From a virus: a DNA stretch of 40,149 nt. The DNA lies in the IMG/VR virus record IMGVR_UViG_3300005337_000032, positions 1 through 40,149 of that record. One strand, written 5' to 3'. The notes under the pieces are model-generated. The model was not told the origin of the DNA. It ran no database searches and worked only from the letters and a program-made list of their open reading frames with translations. This document shows, in pieces, positions 24,130 to 31,393 of the stretch. Both the position numbers and the translations under genes were made by a program. Positions within the stretch are counted from its first letter, which is position 1; each line of letters begins with the position of its first letter.

Positions 24130-25560
24130 CTACAGGGTGAGCGCGCCCTTGAAGGCCACCTTCACCGTGCGGTGGTCGAAGTCGCGACCCCGACCCTGCG
24201 GGTAGACCGTGGCGACCAGCAGGCGCTGGATCAGCGCGCGCTTCACCGAGATCGACCCCTCGGCGTCCCAGGCGGCCCGCGCACCGGCACCCGCGAACTT
24301 CGCAAACTCCGGCATCGGCTCCGCGACCCGCCGCCGCGTCATGAGCACCTGCCGGTCCCGGGCGGCCTCGTCGACCTCGGCGTCGTAGCGCGCCTCGGTC
24401 AGGCGGCCCTCCTTGAACTTCTTCCAGGCCATCCCCTCGGCGGCGTCCACCGCGTCCAGGGCGGCGTCGATCTCGGCCAGCGCGTCGGCGTCCCCTCCGA
24501 GCAGCGCGGGCGCGTCCGGCTTCGAGAGCCGGTCGAGCATCGCGCCCACCACGATGGCCTCGACGTCGTCCTGCTTGCGCCGCACCCCGTGGCACCCCGG
24601 CTTCACGCAGTAGTAGGCGTTCGCGCGGCCCTTGCTGACCAGCACCCGCATCCCGGTCTCGCACTTGCCGCACAGCACCAGGCCCGACAGCAGGTGGACC
24701 ACCGAGCCGTCGTGGGCGACCGCTCGCCCCTTGGTGGTCAGCAGGTTGGTCACCCGGTCCTGCTCCTCGTCGGTGAGGATCGCGGGCCAGTCGCCGCGCT
24801 GCCCGGCGAGCACCTTGCCCTGGTAGACGTACCTGCCGCAGTTGCGCTCCCGCAGCATCACCAGGCGCAGGTTCGTGGAGTCCCACTCGCCACCCTTCAC
24901 GGTCCGCAGCCCGCGCCGGTTGAAGTCCTGGACGATGGCGTACCGCGACTCCCCGGCGAGCATCCGGCGGGCGGCCTCCCGGATCACCCCGGCCGCGACG
25001 TCGTCCAGCAGGTCCGGTCCGCCGACCGGGTTCGCCCGCCAGCCGTAGGGGACCTTCCCTGCCCGACGGCCCTTCTTCGCCATCTCCGCCAGGGCGTCGG
25101 TGACGCGCTCGGCGGTGCGCTCGGCCTCGGCCGCGTCCCACGCGGCGACCGTGCGGGCGACCCCTCGGCCGTCGGCGGTGGCGTAGTTGTGCTCCATCGA
25201 CTTCACGGTAACGATCTGGATTCCCGACTCGCCCAACTCGACGAGGTCTTCAAACTCGCGCGGGCGGCGGGTCAGGCGCGACTGGCTGTAGGCGAGGATC
25301 ACGTCAAACTCCCCGGCGCGGGCGCGGGCAATCATGTCGTTCCACGCGGGCCGGTTCTTCTTCGTCTTCTTCGTGCGGTTCGAGGCACCGAAGTCGTTGT
25401 CGGTGAACACCTCGACCACCACCCACCCCGGGCGGTTCGCGACGAGCGCCTGGGTGTGGGTGTCCTGGAGGTCGACCGACTCCTCCAGGCCCTTCTTGTC
25501 CTTGGACACCCGGCGGTAGATCGCGACGCGCATGGTGTCGCCGGCGAGGAGGATGGTCAT
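24130..25560 (-). CDS. int: large serine integrase
   Basis: A 476-aa recombinase. The catalytic domain begins with MRVAIYRRVS, the nucleophile being Ser19 (counting from ATG 25560), and includes YSQSRLTRRPREFEDLVEL. The recombinase domain has KKGRRAGKVPYGW, and a zinc ribbon follows (LVLCGKCETGM, then YYCVKPGCHG). A helical coiled-coil part (ALAEIDAALDAVDAAEGMAW) closes the protein, as in phiC31-type enzymes. It integrates phage DNA between attP and attB. ATG 25560 has GGAG in a leader like that of the 131-aa gene; ATG 25533 is a possible alternative, nine codons downstream. Confidence 0.95.
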   Translation of the reverse strand: MTILLAGDTMRVAIYRRVSKDKKGLEESVDLQDTHTQALVANRPGWVVVEVFTDNDFGASNRTKKTKKNRPAWNDMIARARAGEFDVILAYSQSRLTRRPREFEDLVELGESGIQIVTVKSMEHNYATADGRGVARTVAAWDAAEAERTAERVTDALAEMAKKGRRAGKVPYGWRANPVGGPDLLDDVAAGVIREAARRMLAGESRYAIVQDFNRRGLRTVKGGEWDSTNLRLVMLRERNCGRYVYQGKVLAGQRGDWPAILTDEEQDRVTNLLTTKGRAVAHDGSVVHLLSGLVLCGKCETGMRVLVSKGRANAYYCVKPGCHGVRRKQDDVEAIVVGAMLDRLSKPDAPALLGGDADALAEIDAALDAVDAAEGMAWKKFKEGRLTEARYDAEVDEAARDRQVLMTRRRVAEPMPEFAKFAGAGARAAWDAEGSISVKRALIQRLLVATVYPQGRGRDFDHRTVKVAFKGALTL

Positions 25561-25591
25561 GGCGGTGGCTCCTTCGTGCTGGTCTTCCTGA
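25558..25591 (-). repeat. integrase leader resembling that of the 131-aa gene
   Basis: The leader contains TCAGGAAGACCAGCAC and then GGAGCCACCGCCATGA. The same two blocks, slightly spaced apart, lie at 21348-21386 before the 131-aa leftward gene. Outside the leaders the two genes do not look related. Confidence 0.65.
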
Positions 25592-25613
25592 CGATCCGAA
25601 GGTAGCACCGACC

Positions 25614-25649
25614 AGGTTTCCCCGGGGGGAAGCGCGCGGGTTAAAACCT
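25614..25649. repeat. inverted repeat between the integrase and the repressor operon
   Basis: AGGTTT at 25614-25619 is mirrored by AAACCT at 25644-25649 around a CCCCGGGG palindrome. It lies one base past the stop of the leftward gene ending at 25650. It could be a terminator for the repressor operon, part of the integrase promoter, or a second attP candidate. Confidence 0.45.
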
Positions 25650-25970
25650 CTACGTCTGCAGGTCAGTCGGGTAGAGGGCGGCGTTCATCGCATCGACCCG
25701 ACGCTGAAGGTCGCGCAGGTCGCCCTTCGCGACCATGACCACCGAGAGCGTGATGCCCGGCACCTTGCCGTTGAGCCAGTACCCGCCGAGGTGAGGTCCG
25801 ACCGGCACGAGGATCGCCCCGAGGTTGCGGACCTTGGTGAGTTCCTCGCTCATCAGCAGCAGGGAGGTCTGCCACTCGCGCGCGCCGTCCACGATCAGGA
25901 ACTCGAACCGCACGATGCCTCGGGCGAGTTCAGTGAGCCGTTCGGCGCTGGCCCTGCGGATGACCGTCAC
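25650..25970 (-). CDS. repressor-operon partner protein (unknown)
   Basis: A 106-aa protein (MTVIRRASAERLTELARGIV, then VRNLGAILVPVGPHLGGYWL and KGDLRDLQRRVDAMNAALYP). It looks like a small alpha/beta fold with a C-terminal helix. GTG 25970 follows the repressor stop by three bases, so the two are surely co-transcribed. No HExxH metalloprotease motif, so it is not an ImmA-type antirepressor. Function unknown. Confidence 0.75.
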   Translation of the reverse strand: MTVIRRASAERLTELARGIVRFEFLIVDGAREWQTSLLLMSEELTKVRNLGAILVPVGPHLGGYWLNGKVPGITLSVVMVAKGDLRDLQRRVDAMNAALYPTDLQT

Positions 25971-25973
25971 GGT

Positions 25974-26378
25974 TCAGTGGCTGCCATTGTTGAGGAGCGC
26001 GCTGCCGTCAGATGGCGTCAGCGAAATGATGAAACCCGCGACTATTTCCTGCTCGCGCTTCGGCAGGCGGCGAATCTGCGCGGCCAAGGCGTCCGCGCGG
26101 TCTGGACCTGCGCGGACGTCCCCCTTTGACCGGTAGCCAGCGGAGATGATCGCGGCGTCCTCGACGACTTCGATAGGTAGACCAAGCCCTGCGGAAAGGG
26201 CGGCGACCGTTTCCGGTTCAGCGGTCATGGGTGGCTTCTTGTTGATGATGAAGCCGATAGTCGAACGGCTCAGTCCGGTCAGGGCTGCGAGGTCGGTGTA
26301 CGAGGCGCGCGTGCGCGCGCGGTAGTCGACCAGCAGTCGTGCCAGCCCGACGTACTGCTCATCCGGCTTGCCTGTCAT
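25974..26378 (-). CDS. putative immunity repressor (XRE-type HTH)
   Basis: A 134-aa protein with one helix-turn-helix at about residues 27-46 (YTDLAALTGLSRSTIGFIIN), followed by helices and an unrelated C-terminal part (LAAQIRRLPKREQEIVAGFI). There is no LexA/S24 peptidase domain, so induction by RecA cleavage is not expected. ATG 26378 is chosen because family II operator B begins two bases upstream, suggesting self-control. The gene uses more A/T than its neighbours, a sign of separate origin. Repressor identity rests on HTH, orientation and operator placement. Confidence 0.75.
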   Translation of the reverse strand: MTGKPDEQYVGLARLLVDYRARTRASYTDLAALTGLSRSTIGFIINKKPPMTAEPETVAALSAGLGLPIEVVEDAAIISAGYRSKGDVRAGPDRADALAAQIRRLPKREQEIVAGFIISLTPSDGSALLNNGSH

Positions 26379-26379
26379 G

Positions 26380-26398
26380 TGTCTAACGTTAACGGACA
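26380..26398. promoter_or_regulatory. family II operator B at the repressor start
   Basis: The most symmetrical copy: TGTCTAAC-GTT-AACGGACA. It begins one base upstream of the repressor ATG, so bound protein would block initiation or early transcription of the repressor gene. Confidence 0.72.
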
Positions 26399-26449
26399 CC
26401 CGTCGAATTGGACCCACGTTCGACCTGTGCGTCACTCGAACGAGACCGG

Positions 26450-26491
26450 CGTCCGACAGCCCTAGACGGTGCCGGCCAACGGTGTTAGACA
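26450..26491 (+). promoter_or_regulatory. family II tandem operators G and C forming a rightward promoter
   Basis: G CGTCCGAC-AGC-CCTAGACG at 26450-26468 and C CGGCCAAC-GGT-GTTAGACA at 26473-26491, starts 23 bp apart. Their ends supply TAGACG (26463-26468, -35-like) and TAGACA (26486-26491, -10-like) with a 17-bp spacer. The predicted start falls on GTG 26498. The hexamers are far from TATAAT, so promoter activity is inferred from spacing and from the same layout at 32305. Confidence 0.6.
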
Positions 26492-26497
26492 GGACTG

Positions 26498-26791
26498 GTG
26501 ACCCGCTACGGACCCCGTCCCCCAGTCGTCGTCGTCAAGCCCAACGCGTTCATCCAGGCGCTCGACGAGTCCGGCCTCACCGTGCGCCCGCTCGCCCACG
26601 CCGCCGCCATGCCGGTGTCCACCGTCGGCGCGATCTGCACCGCCGCGCGGCGCGCCGTCGAGGACAACCTGCCCGCCGAGGACTTCCCGCACACCACCCT
26701 GTTCAACGCCCGAGCCCTGGCCCGCGCCCTCGGCAGGCAGCCCGCCGACCTGTTCGCCGAGCCGTCGGTGATCGCCGGGGGCCTGCGGTGA
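26498..26791 (+). CDS. Cro-like helix-turn-helix protein
   Basis: A 97-aa protein with a helix-turn-helix pattern at about 18-47 (FIQALDESGLTVRPLAHAAA, MPVSTVGAICTAARR) and a second helical segment (LFNARALARALGRQPADLFA) typical of XRE proteins. It is the first gene on the rightward side of the immunity region, opposite the repressor, the classical Cro place. No ribosome site; the mRNA is predicted to start at the GTG. Overlaps the exonuclease gene by 4 bp. Confidence 0.72.
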   Translation: MTRYGPRPPVVVVKPNAFIQALDESGLTVRPLAHAAAMPVSTVGAICTAARRAVEDNLPAEDFPHTTLFNARALARALGRQPADLFAEPSVIAGGLR

Positions 26792-27843
26792 GCGACGACC
26801 TGCCGGCCGGCGTCCGCGGGAAGTTGGTCCTGCCGGCCAAGGCGTACTCGCGCAACCGTGCACCGTGGCTCACCGCCCGCCGCGCAGGGATCGGCGCATC
26901 CGACATGGCCGCGCTGCTCGGGATGAACCCGTGGCGCAGTGCCGTCGACGTCTGGTTCGAGAAGACCGACACCACGCCCGTCACCGACGTCCCGCCGTCC
27001 GAGGCTGCCGAGTGGGGAACCGCCCTCGAAGACGCGGTGGCGCGCAAGGCCGTCGCCCGGCACCCGCACCTGGGCAAGTTGGTGCCGTCCCCGGGTCTGG
27101 TCGCCCACGAGGAGCACCCGTGGATGCTCGCGACCGTCGACCGGCTGCTCGCCCCCCGCCTGGTCCGGCCCCTGCTGGTCGACGGCGGCATGGAGGTCAA
27201 GACGACGTCGCCGGGCACCTTCGAGGAGTCCTGGCACCCGCCGCGCGCCGCGGAGCACGCCGAGCACGGCCGGCTGGACTGGCCGCCGTTCCCGGTGCAG
27301 ATCCAGGTCCAGCAGCAGATGGCCGTCCTCGGCCTGACGCACATCTGGGTCGTCGTCCTGGTCGGCGGGCAGCGGATGCCGGCCCCGTACCGGATCGAGC
27401 GCGACGAGACCGTGATCGAGCAGTTGATCGAGTTCGGCGGCATGTGGTGGGACGAGTACGTGGTGAAGGGCTCCAAGCCTGAGCCGACCGTCGCGGACCG
27501 GGAGAACCTGTCCCGGCTGTGGCCCGGCGATCCGAACCTCGACCCCATCGTCGCGGACGACGACCTGGTCGCGGAGATCAAGAGGTTCCTGCGCGCCCGG
27601 CAGTTCAAGGTCAACGCCGAGTCCGTGATGGCCGACGCCAGGTTCAACGTCGAGAAGCGGCTGGGCGACGCGACCGAGGCCGTGGACGAGGACGGCCGGA
27701 CGCTCGTCACCTGGAAGCCGCAGACCTCCCGCCGCATCGACACTGGCGTCATCCGGGACGAGTACCCGGACGTCGCCGCCGCCGCCACCCGCGTGATCGA
27801 GAGCCGTGTGTTCCGACCGAAGGAGATCGTGCCCGATGACTGA
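26788..27843 (+). CDS. YqaJ-family exonuclease
   Basis: A 351-aa nuclease with the YqaJ signature: GIGASDMAALLGMNPW near residue 35, then MLATVDRLL and MEVKTTSPG holding the Asp, Glu and Lys of the active site, followed by PVQIQVQQQMAVLG. It would resect double-stranded ends and hand single strands to the RecT protein encoded next. GTG overlaps the Cro-like gene stop. Confidence 0.92.
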   Translation: MSDDLPAGVRGKLVLPAKAYSRNRAPWLTARRAGIGASDMAALLGMNPWRSAVDVWFEKTDTTPVTDVPPSEAAEWGTALEDAVARKAVARHPHLGKLVPSPGLVAHEEHPWMLATVDRLLAPRLVRPLLVDGGMEVKTTSPGTFEESWHPPRAAEHAEHGRLDWPPFPVQIQVQQQMAVLGLTHIWVVVLVGGQRMPAPYRIERDETVIEQLIEFGGMWWDEYVVKGSKPEPTVADRENLSRLWPGDPNLDPIVADDDLVAEIKRFLRARQFKVNAESVMADARFNVEKRLGDATEAVDEDGRTLVTWKPQTSRRIDTGVIRDEYPDVAAAATRVIESRVFRPKEIVPDD

Positions 27844-28630
27844 ACTGGCGCAGCGCGTCGCCGACGCGCAAGACCCCCGCCGGGCGACGCTGACCGACCT
27901 CGTGGAACGCATGCGACCGGAGTTCGCGAAGGTGCTCCCCGCCCATCTGCCCACCGACGCTTTCCTGCGGCTGACGCTGACCGAACTGCGGACCAACCGG
28001 CTGCTGCTCCAGTGCTCGCCGGAGTCCCTGCTCGGCTCGCTGATGACCGCCGCGCGGCTGGGCCTGGAGCCGGGCGGGCCGCTCGGGCAGATGTACCTGA
28101 TCCCGCGGCGGCTGAAGGACAAGGGTTGGACCGTCGTGCCGATGATCGGCTACGCCGGCCTGCGCGACCTGGCCTACCGCAGCGGCGTCGTGCAGGACGT
28201 CAGCGTGCAGGTCATCCGGTCCGGCGACCGGTACGAGGAGGGCGCGAACGAGTCCCGTGGCCTGTGGTTCGAGTGGTCTCCGATCCGGTCGCCGTTCGAG
28301 ACGGACGACGAGGTGGAGCGGCCCATCGTCGGGGTGTTCGGCGTCGCACGCCTGACGACCGGCGGGACGATCTTCCGCAGGCTGACCCTGCGCGAGGTCT
28401 TGGAGCGCAAGGACCGCGGCTCGGCCGGGGACTCCGGTCCGTGGTCAACCGACTTCGAGGCGATGGTCCGCAAGACCGGCCTGCGCGCTCTGGCGTCGCT
28501 GCTGCCGAAGTCGGCCGGGCTGATGCTCGTGGAGCAGGTGGACGAGCAGCCCGTCGAGGTCCGGCCCCCGGGGGTCGACCTGCCGCTGTCGGAGGAGCCC
28601 GCGCCGGACGCTGCCGGCGACGAGCCGTGA
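27836..28630 (+). CDS. recT: RecT-like single-strand annealing protein
   Basis: A 264-aa protein with RecT family features: TDAFLRLTLTELRTNRLLLQ, SLLGSLMTAARLGLEPGGPL, GQMYLIPRR and then MIGYAGLRDLAYRSG, and later DFEAMVRKTGLRALASLLP. The C-terminal tail is acidic and Pro-rich, as in single-strand-binding partners. It overlaps the exonuclease gene by 8 bp; the pair is a standard phage recombination system. Confidence 0.93.
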   Translation: MTELAQRVADAQDPRRATLTDLVERMRPEFAKVLPAHLPTDAFLRLTLTELRTNRLLLQCSPESLLGSLMTAARLGLEPGGPLGQMYLIPRRLKDKGWTVVPMIGYAGLRDLAYRSGVVQDVSVQVIRSGDRYEEGANESRGLWFEWSPIRSPFETDDEVERPIVGVFGVARLTTGGTIFRRLTLREVLERKDRGSAGDSGPWSTDFEAMVRKTGLRALASLLPKSAGLMLVEQVDEQPVEVRPPGVDLPLSEEPAPDAAGDEP

Positions 28631-28845
28631 CGCCGACGCCGGCCGGGCACGCGGTGAAGGCCGTCGCGATCCAGGAGGGCCGCTGTCCGGTGTGCGACGA
28701 GCGGTCCCGGCGGCAGGCCACGTTCGTGGAGCGGGTCACCTTGTTCCGTCCCGCGGACGAGGCGATGGACCTGGTGACGGCGCGGTCCGTCGAGTGGGAG
28801 CCGGACTTCACGCACCGGCGGTGTGCCGAGGAGGTGCCGGTGTGA
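28627..28845 (+). CDS. small zinc-ribbon-like protein (unknown)
   Basis: A 72-aa protein with GRCPVCDERSRR at about 18-29 and a later HRRC, together a plausible zinc site. GTG overlaps the RecT stop, and its own stop overlaps the HNH gene start, so it is part of the coupled recombination operon. No function known. Confidence 0.75.
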   Translation: MTPTPAGHAVKAVAIQEGRCPVCDERSRRQATFVERVTLFRPADEAMDLVTARSVEWEPDFTHRRCAEEVPV

Positions 28846-29279
28846 AGCGCGGGGAGCCGCTGCGGCGGTACACCCCGCTGACCCGGTCCACCCCGATGCG
28901 CGCCGTCTCCCCGGCACGGCGGGCACGGCTGAGGGGCTACGTCAGCGTCCGGACGGAGGTGTACGTGAGGTGCGGTGGCATGTGCGAACTGTGCGGGCTC
29001 GGGTTGAGGGCAGACGCGTTCGACTGCCACCACCGGCTGCGCCGCTCCCAGGGCGGCCTGGACGACCTCGCGACGTGCGTGGCCCTGCACCGGCACTGCC
29101 ACCAGTGGGTGCACGACCACCCGCACCAGGCGATGCTCATCGGCTTCCTGTGTCCGTCCACCCACCGGGTGACGCACTGGCCGCTGCACCTGCACCGGCT
29201 GCTCTGGGTCCGGCCGGTGGGCAACCACTGGGAGTCGGCTCGCCCCACCTTCGGCCAGAGGATCGGTGACGTCCCATGA
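28842..29279 (+). CDS. HNH endonuclease
   Basis: A 145-aa protein. C48-x2-C51 (MCELCG), then C62-H63-H64 (FDCHHRLRRSQGG) and LATCVALHRHCHQWVHDHP form a zinc-stabilised HNH fold. The middle Asn of the classical motif is not obvious, but Asp/Thr variants occur. Basic N-terminus. Within the recombination operon it may process DNA rather than aid packaging, since the terminase genes are far away. Confidence 0.88.
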   Translation: MKRGEPLRRYTPLTRSTPMRAVSPARRARLRGYVSVRTEVYVRCGGMCELCGLGLRADAFDCHHRLRRSQGGLDDLATCVALHRHCHQWVHDHPHQAMLIGFLCPSTHRVTHWPLHLHRLLWVRPVGNHWESARPTFGQRIGDVP

Positions 29280-29611
29280 GCGAGACTGCGCACGCCCGAC
29301 GCACCGACCCGGGCACCTCCCACCTGGCCGCAGCCGCGGTGGATGTACCGAAGCAGCGCGCCCGGGTGTACGCGATCCTGCTGGACCTCGGGGACCTCAC
29401 GGACGAGGAGATCGCCAACGAGCACGAGCGCCGGACCGTGGTCTATGGGTGGCCGCGCGCGTCCGCGTCCGGGCTGCGCTCCCGCCGGCACGAACTGCAC
29501 CGTGACGGGTGGGTGCTGCCCGTCATCGACCCGGCCGCACGGACCGCGCTCGGGCACCTGACCCTGCGCTGGCACGCGCTGACCGAGCCCGTCGAGGAGG
29601 CTGTCGAATGA
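29276..29611 (+). CDS. winged-helix DNA-binding protein
   Basis: A 111-aa protein. RTDPGTSHLAAAAVDVPKQR is a common entry in phage wHTH proteins; it is followed by a helix-turn-helix (LTDEEIANEHERR) and a wing (SGLRSRRHELHRDGWVLP). ATG overlaps the HNH stop. Role (regulator or replication helper) unknown. Confidence 0.78.
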   Translation: MSETAHARRTDPGTSHLAAAAVDVPKQRARVYAILLDLGDLTDEEIANEHERRTVVYGWPRASASGLRSRRHELHRDGWVLPVIDPAARTALGHLTLRWHALTEPVEEAVE

Positions 29612-29799
29612 GCACCGTCCTGCATGTCTCCCGGACGTTCTACGGCGGGGACAAGGAGCGGTTCCCGGAGTGCATCTGCGCGGAGCAACCGTGCACGTAC
29701 GTGGTCCCCGACGTCGACTGCCCGCAGCACGGGCCGCGGTTCGGTAAGTCGTTTCGGGCCGGGCACGCCGAGCAGAACTGCCCGGCGAGGCAGCGGTGA
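29608..29799 (+). CDS. small Cys/His-rich protein (unknown)
   Basis: A 63-aa protein with six cysteines (ECICAEQPCTYVVPDVDCPQHG, broken across two possible metal knuckles, and a C-terminal NCPARQR). Starts by overlapping the previous stop. No function known. Confidence 0.7.
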   Translation: MSTVLHVSRTFYGGDKERFPECICAEQPCTYVVPDVDCPQHGPRFGKSFRAGHAEQNCPARQR

Positions 29800-29984
29800 A
29801 GCGCGGCGACCAGGTGTACCTGGTGAAGGACGTCAAGACGAGGTTCGGCACCTTCGCGGCGGGGCTCGCGGTCGACGTCGTGATCGTCAAGCCCGACGGC
29901 AAGGTGACGGTCCGGCTCGTCGGCCGGCACTCCGCGACGGTCCCGGACGACCACGTCAAGGAGCACCGATGGCCGACCGAGTGA
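29796..29984 (+). CDS. small SH3-like protein (unknown)
   Basis: A 62-aa beta-rich protein (KRGDQVYLVKDVKTRFGTFA, then GKVTVRLVGRHSATVPDDHV) with the look of a KOW/SH3 barrel. GTG overlaps the preceding stop and the end overlaps the RusA gene by 16 bp. Function unknown. Confidence 0.7.
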   Translation: MKRGDQVYLVKDVKTRFGTFAAGLAVDVVIVKPDGKVTVRLVGRHSATVPDDHVKEHRWPTE

Positions 29985-30466
29985 TCTACATCCCCGTCGA
30001 GATGTTCCCGGGGAGGGTGATGAACGCGAACCACCGGCCCACCCCGCACGAGCGGCACCGGGAGACCCGGTCGTGGCGGGACCTCGGCGTCGTCGTCGCG
30101 CGAGCCGCGCACATGCGACCGATGCCGCCACCCGTCCTGGTCGTCGCGGAGTTCCGGTACAAGACCAACCACATCCACGACACCGCGAACAACTACCCGA
30201 CGATCAAGGCGCTCCTGGACGGCTTCGTGGAGGCCGGGATGCTCGCAGGCGACGACGACCGCCGGCTCGCTGGGCCGTGGCTCGTGCGGATGGAACCCAA
30301 CGGCCCGCCGCTGATCCGGCTGACCCTCCGCCCGCTCCGTCAGGTGGCCGACGCCGCCGCTCTCGTCAGGGGGAAGCATGACCCTCGACATTCCACTGCA
30401 CTCGGCCGTGGGGATCACCTACCGGCAGTTGGACCACTGGACGCGGCAGGGGTGGCTGCGGGCTGA
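29969..30466 (+). CDS. RusA-like Holliday junction resolvase
   Basis: A 165-aa protein. The RusA pattern is clear: H70-D71 in NHIHDTANNYPTIKALLDG, Lys80, Asp84 and the acidic D95-D97 (LAGDDDRRLAGPW). It resolves branched DNA formed in replication or recombination. The last 30 residues are encoded in DNA shared with the next gene (89-bp overlap) and look unlike family members, so the functional domain probably ends near residue 132. Confidence 0.87.
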   Translation: MADRVIYIPVEMFPGRVMNANHRPTPHERHRETRSWRDLGVVVARAAHMRPMPPPVLVVAEFRYKTNHIHDTANNYPTIKALLDGFVEAGMLAGDDDRRLAGPWLVRMEPNGPPLIRLTLRPLRQVADAAALVRGKHDPRHSTALGRGDHLPAVGPLDAAGVAAG

Positions 30467-30689
30467 GAACGCCACACCCGGGTCCGGGCACGCCCGGGTG
30501 TGGCCCCCCGGGGAGTTGATGATCGCCGGGCTGATGCGCCGGTTCACCCTCGCCGGCTTCTCCGCGTCGCGTGCCGCCGCGATGGCCCGCGACGCGTACG
30601 AGACCGCGGACCTCGGGGACGGCTCGTTCACCTTCCTGCTGGCTGGGGGGCTCGTGCTGTCCGGGCACGTAGAACGGGTGGCGTCGTGA
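30378..30689 (+). CDS. MerR-like helix-turn-helix protein
   Basis: A 103-aa protein. GITYRQLDHWTRQGWLRAEN, followed by HARVWPPGELMIAGLMRRF, is the MerR-type winged helix with the conserved W-x2-x-G-W turn. A C-terminal helix follows (AAAMARDAYETADLG). It lies just before the replisome organiser; it may help at the origin or regulate early genes. Confidence 0.78.
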   Translation: MTLDIPLHSAVGITYRQLDHWTRQGWLRAENATPGSGHARVWPPGELMIAGLMRRFTLAGFSASRAAAMARDAYETADLGDGSFTFLLAGGLVLSGHVERVAS

Positions 30690-31207
30690 CGACCCGGATC
30701 GGACGCGGCGGGTGGGTGCGGGTGTGGCGCTCCATCGCGTCCGACACCGACTTCCGGGCACTGTCCGTGCCGGCGCAGTGGCTGTACTTCACCTTGCTGT
30801 CCTCGCCGGCCACCGAGTTGTGCGGGCGGACCGAGTGGCACGCGGGCCGACTCGCGACGCGGTCCGCATCGGCCGACCGCGCGACCGTGGTGGCGGCCGG
30901 GATGGAACTGTCCGAGGGCCGGTTCATCATCATCGACACCGGCACCGGGGAGGCGCTGATCCGGACCTACGTGCGGCACGCCGAGGTGCTGCGCAACCCG
31001 TTCCTCGCCAAGTCGGTGCGCGCCGGGTACGAGCGGCTGATGTCCGACCGCCTGCGCGGCGTCCTGGTCTGGGAACTGCGCCGGATGCATGTGGATAACC
31101 CCACCCTGCACTGGGGATCGCTTGTGGACGTGCTGGGGATGGACGCGATTGACCCGGGCGACCTTCACAGCATGTTCGACTCCGGGACGGACCCCGACGA
31201 CTCGTGA
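30686..31207 (+). CDS. replisome organiser-like protein
   Basis: A 173-aa protein. VRVWRSIASDTDFRALSVPA, then QWLYFTLLSSPATELCGRTE, is the winged-helix N-terminal domain seen in phage replication initiators. A second helical part follows (HAEVLRNPFLAKSVRAGYER). It is shorter than many relatives and lacks a visible DnaD/DnaC-loading tail. GTG overlaps the MerR-like gene. A DnaA box lies in its 3' part and iterons follow its stop, so it probably binds the origin. Confidence 0.72.
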   Translation: MTTRIGRGGWVRVWRSIASDTDFRALSVPAQWLYFTLLSSPATELCGRTEWHAGRLATRSASADRATVVAAGMELSEGRFIIIDTGTGEALIRTYVRHAEVLRNPFLAKSVRAGYERLMSDRLRGVLVWELRRMHVDNPTLHWGSLVDVLGMDAIDPGDLHSMFDSGTDPDDS

Positions 31208-31383
31208 GGTCTCCGCCACGAAGCCCCAGGTCAAGCGGTCCCCGGGGTAGGCGCTCGGGGTAGGCGCTCGGGGTAACCGCTTGGGGTAGGCGCTACCGGT
31301 AGACCTGTAGACATAAGGCTTTTGGTCACCTCTCGTAACCAAACTCACCAGAGCAAAGGTGTGGACAACGCGCATGTGGACAA
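31090..31383. other. candidate replication origin (DnaA boxes, iterons, AT-rich stretch)
   Basis: TGTGGATAA at 31090-31098 is a perfect DnaA box (reverse of TTATCCACA). Four tandem 13-bp iterons of type GGGGTAGGCGCTC run 31244-31295, with an inverted partial copy at 31233-31243. A stretch poor in GC follows (31305-31350) with a TTGGT...ACCAA hairpin. Two copies of TGTGGACAA (31360-31368, 31375-31383) match the DnaA box preferred in Streptomyces. The stretch 31208-31393 has no gene. It sits directly after the replisome organiser. Confidence 0.72.
31244..31295 (+). repeat. four tandem 13-bp iterons
   Basis: Copies at 31244-31256 and 31257-31269 are identical (GGGGTAGGCGCTC). 31270-31282 differs at three positions (GGGGTAACCGCTT) and 31283-31295 at one. 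Period is exactly 13 bp. Typical of binding sites for a replication initiator. Confidence 0.88.
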
Positions 31384-31393
31384 GGAGCGCCCG

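Noticed and set aside
24094-25605. Plus-strand open frame of 503 codons opposite the integrase
   Set aside because: A shadow; the minus strand encodes an unmistakable serine integrase.
25650-25970. ImmA-like metalloprotease as repressor partner
   Set aside because: No HExxH motif and the wrong fold pattern, in spite of the suggestive position.
28640-28660. Sixth family I site (GCACGCGGTG in the RecT-distal gene)
   Set aside because: Only part of the dyad is present, no -10 or -35 surrounds it, and it lies inside coding DNA.
28842-29279. HNH protein as part of the packaging machine
   Set aside because: Packaging-linked HNH genes lie near the terminase; this one is in the recombination operon, so a packaging role was not claimed.
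31244-31295. Possible CRISPR array
   Set aside because: The repeats are directly adjacent 13-mers without spacers, so they are iterons and not CRISPR repeats.
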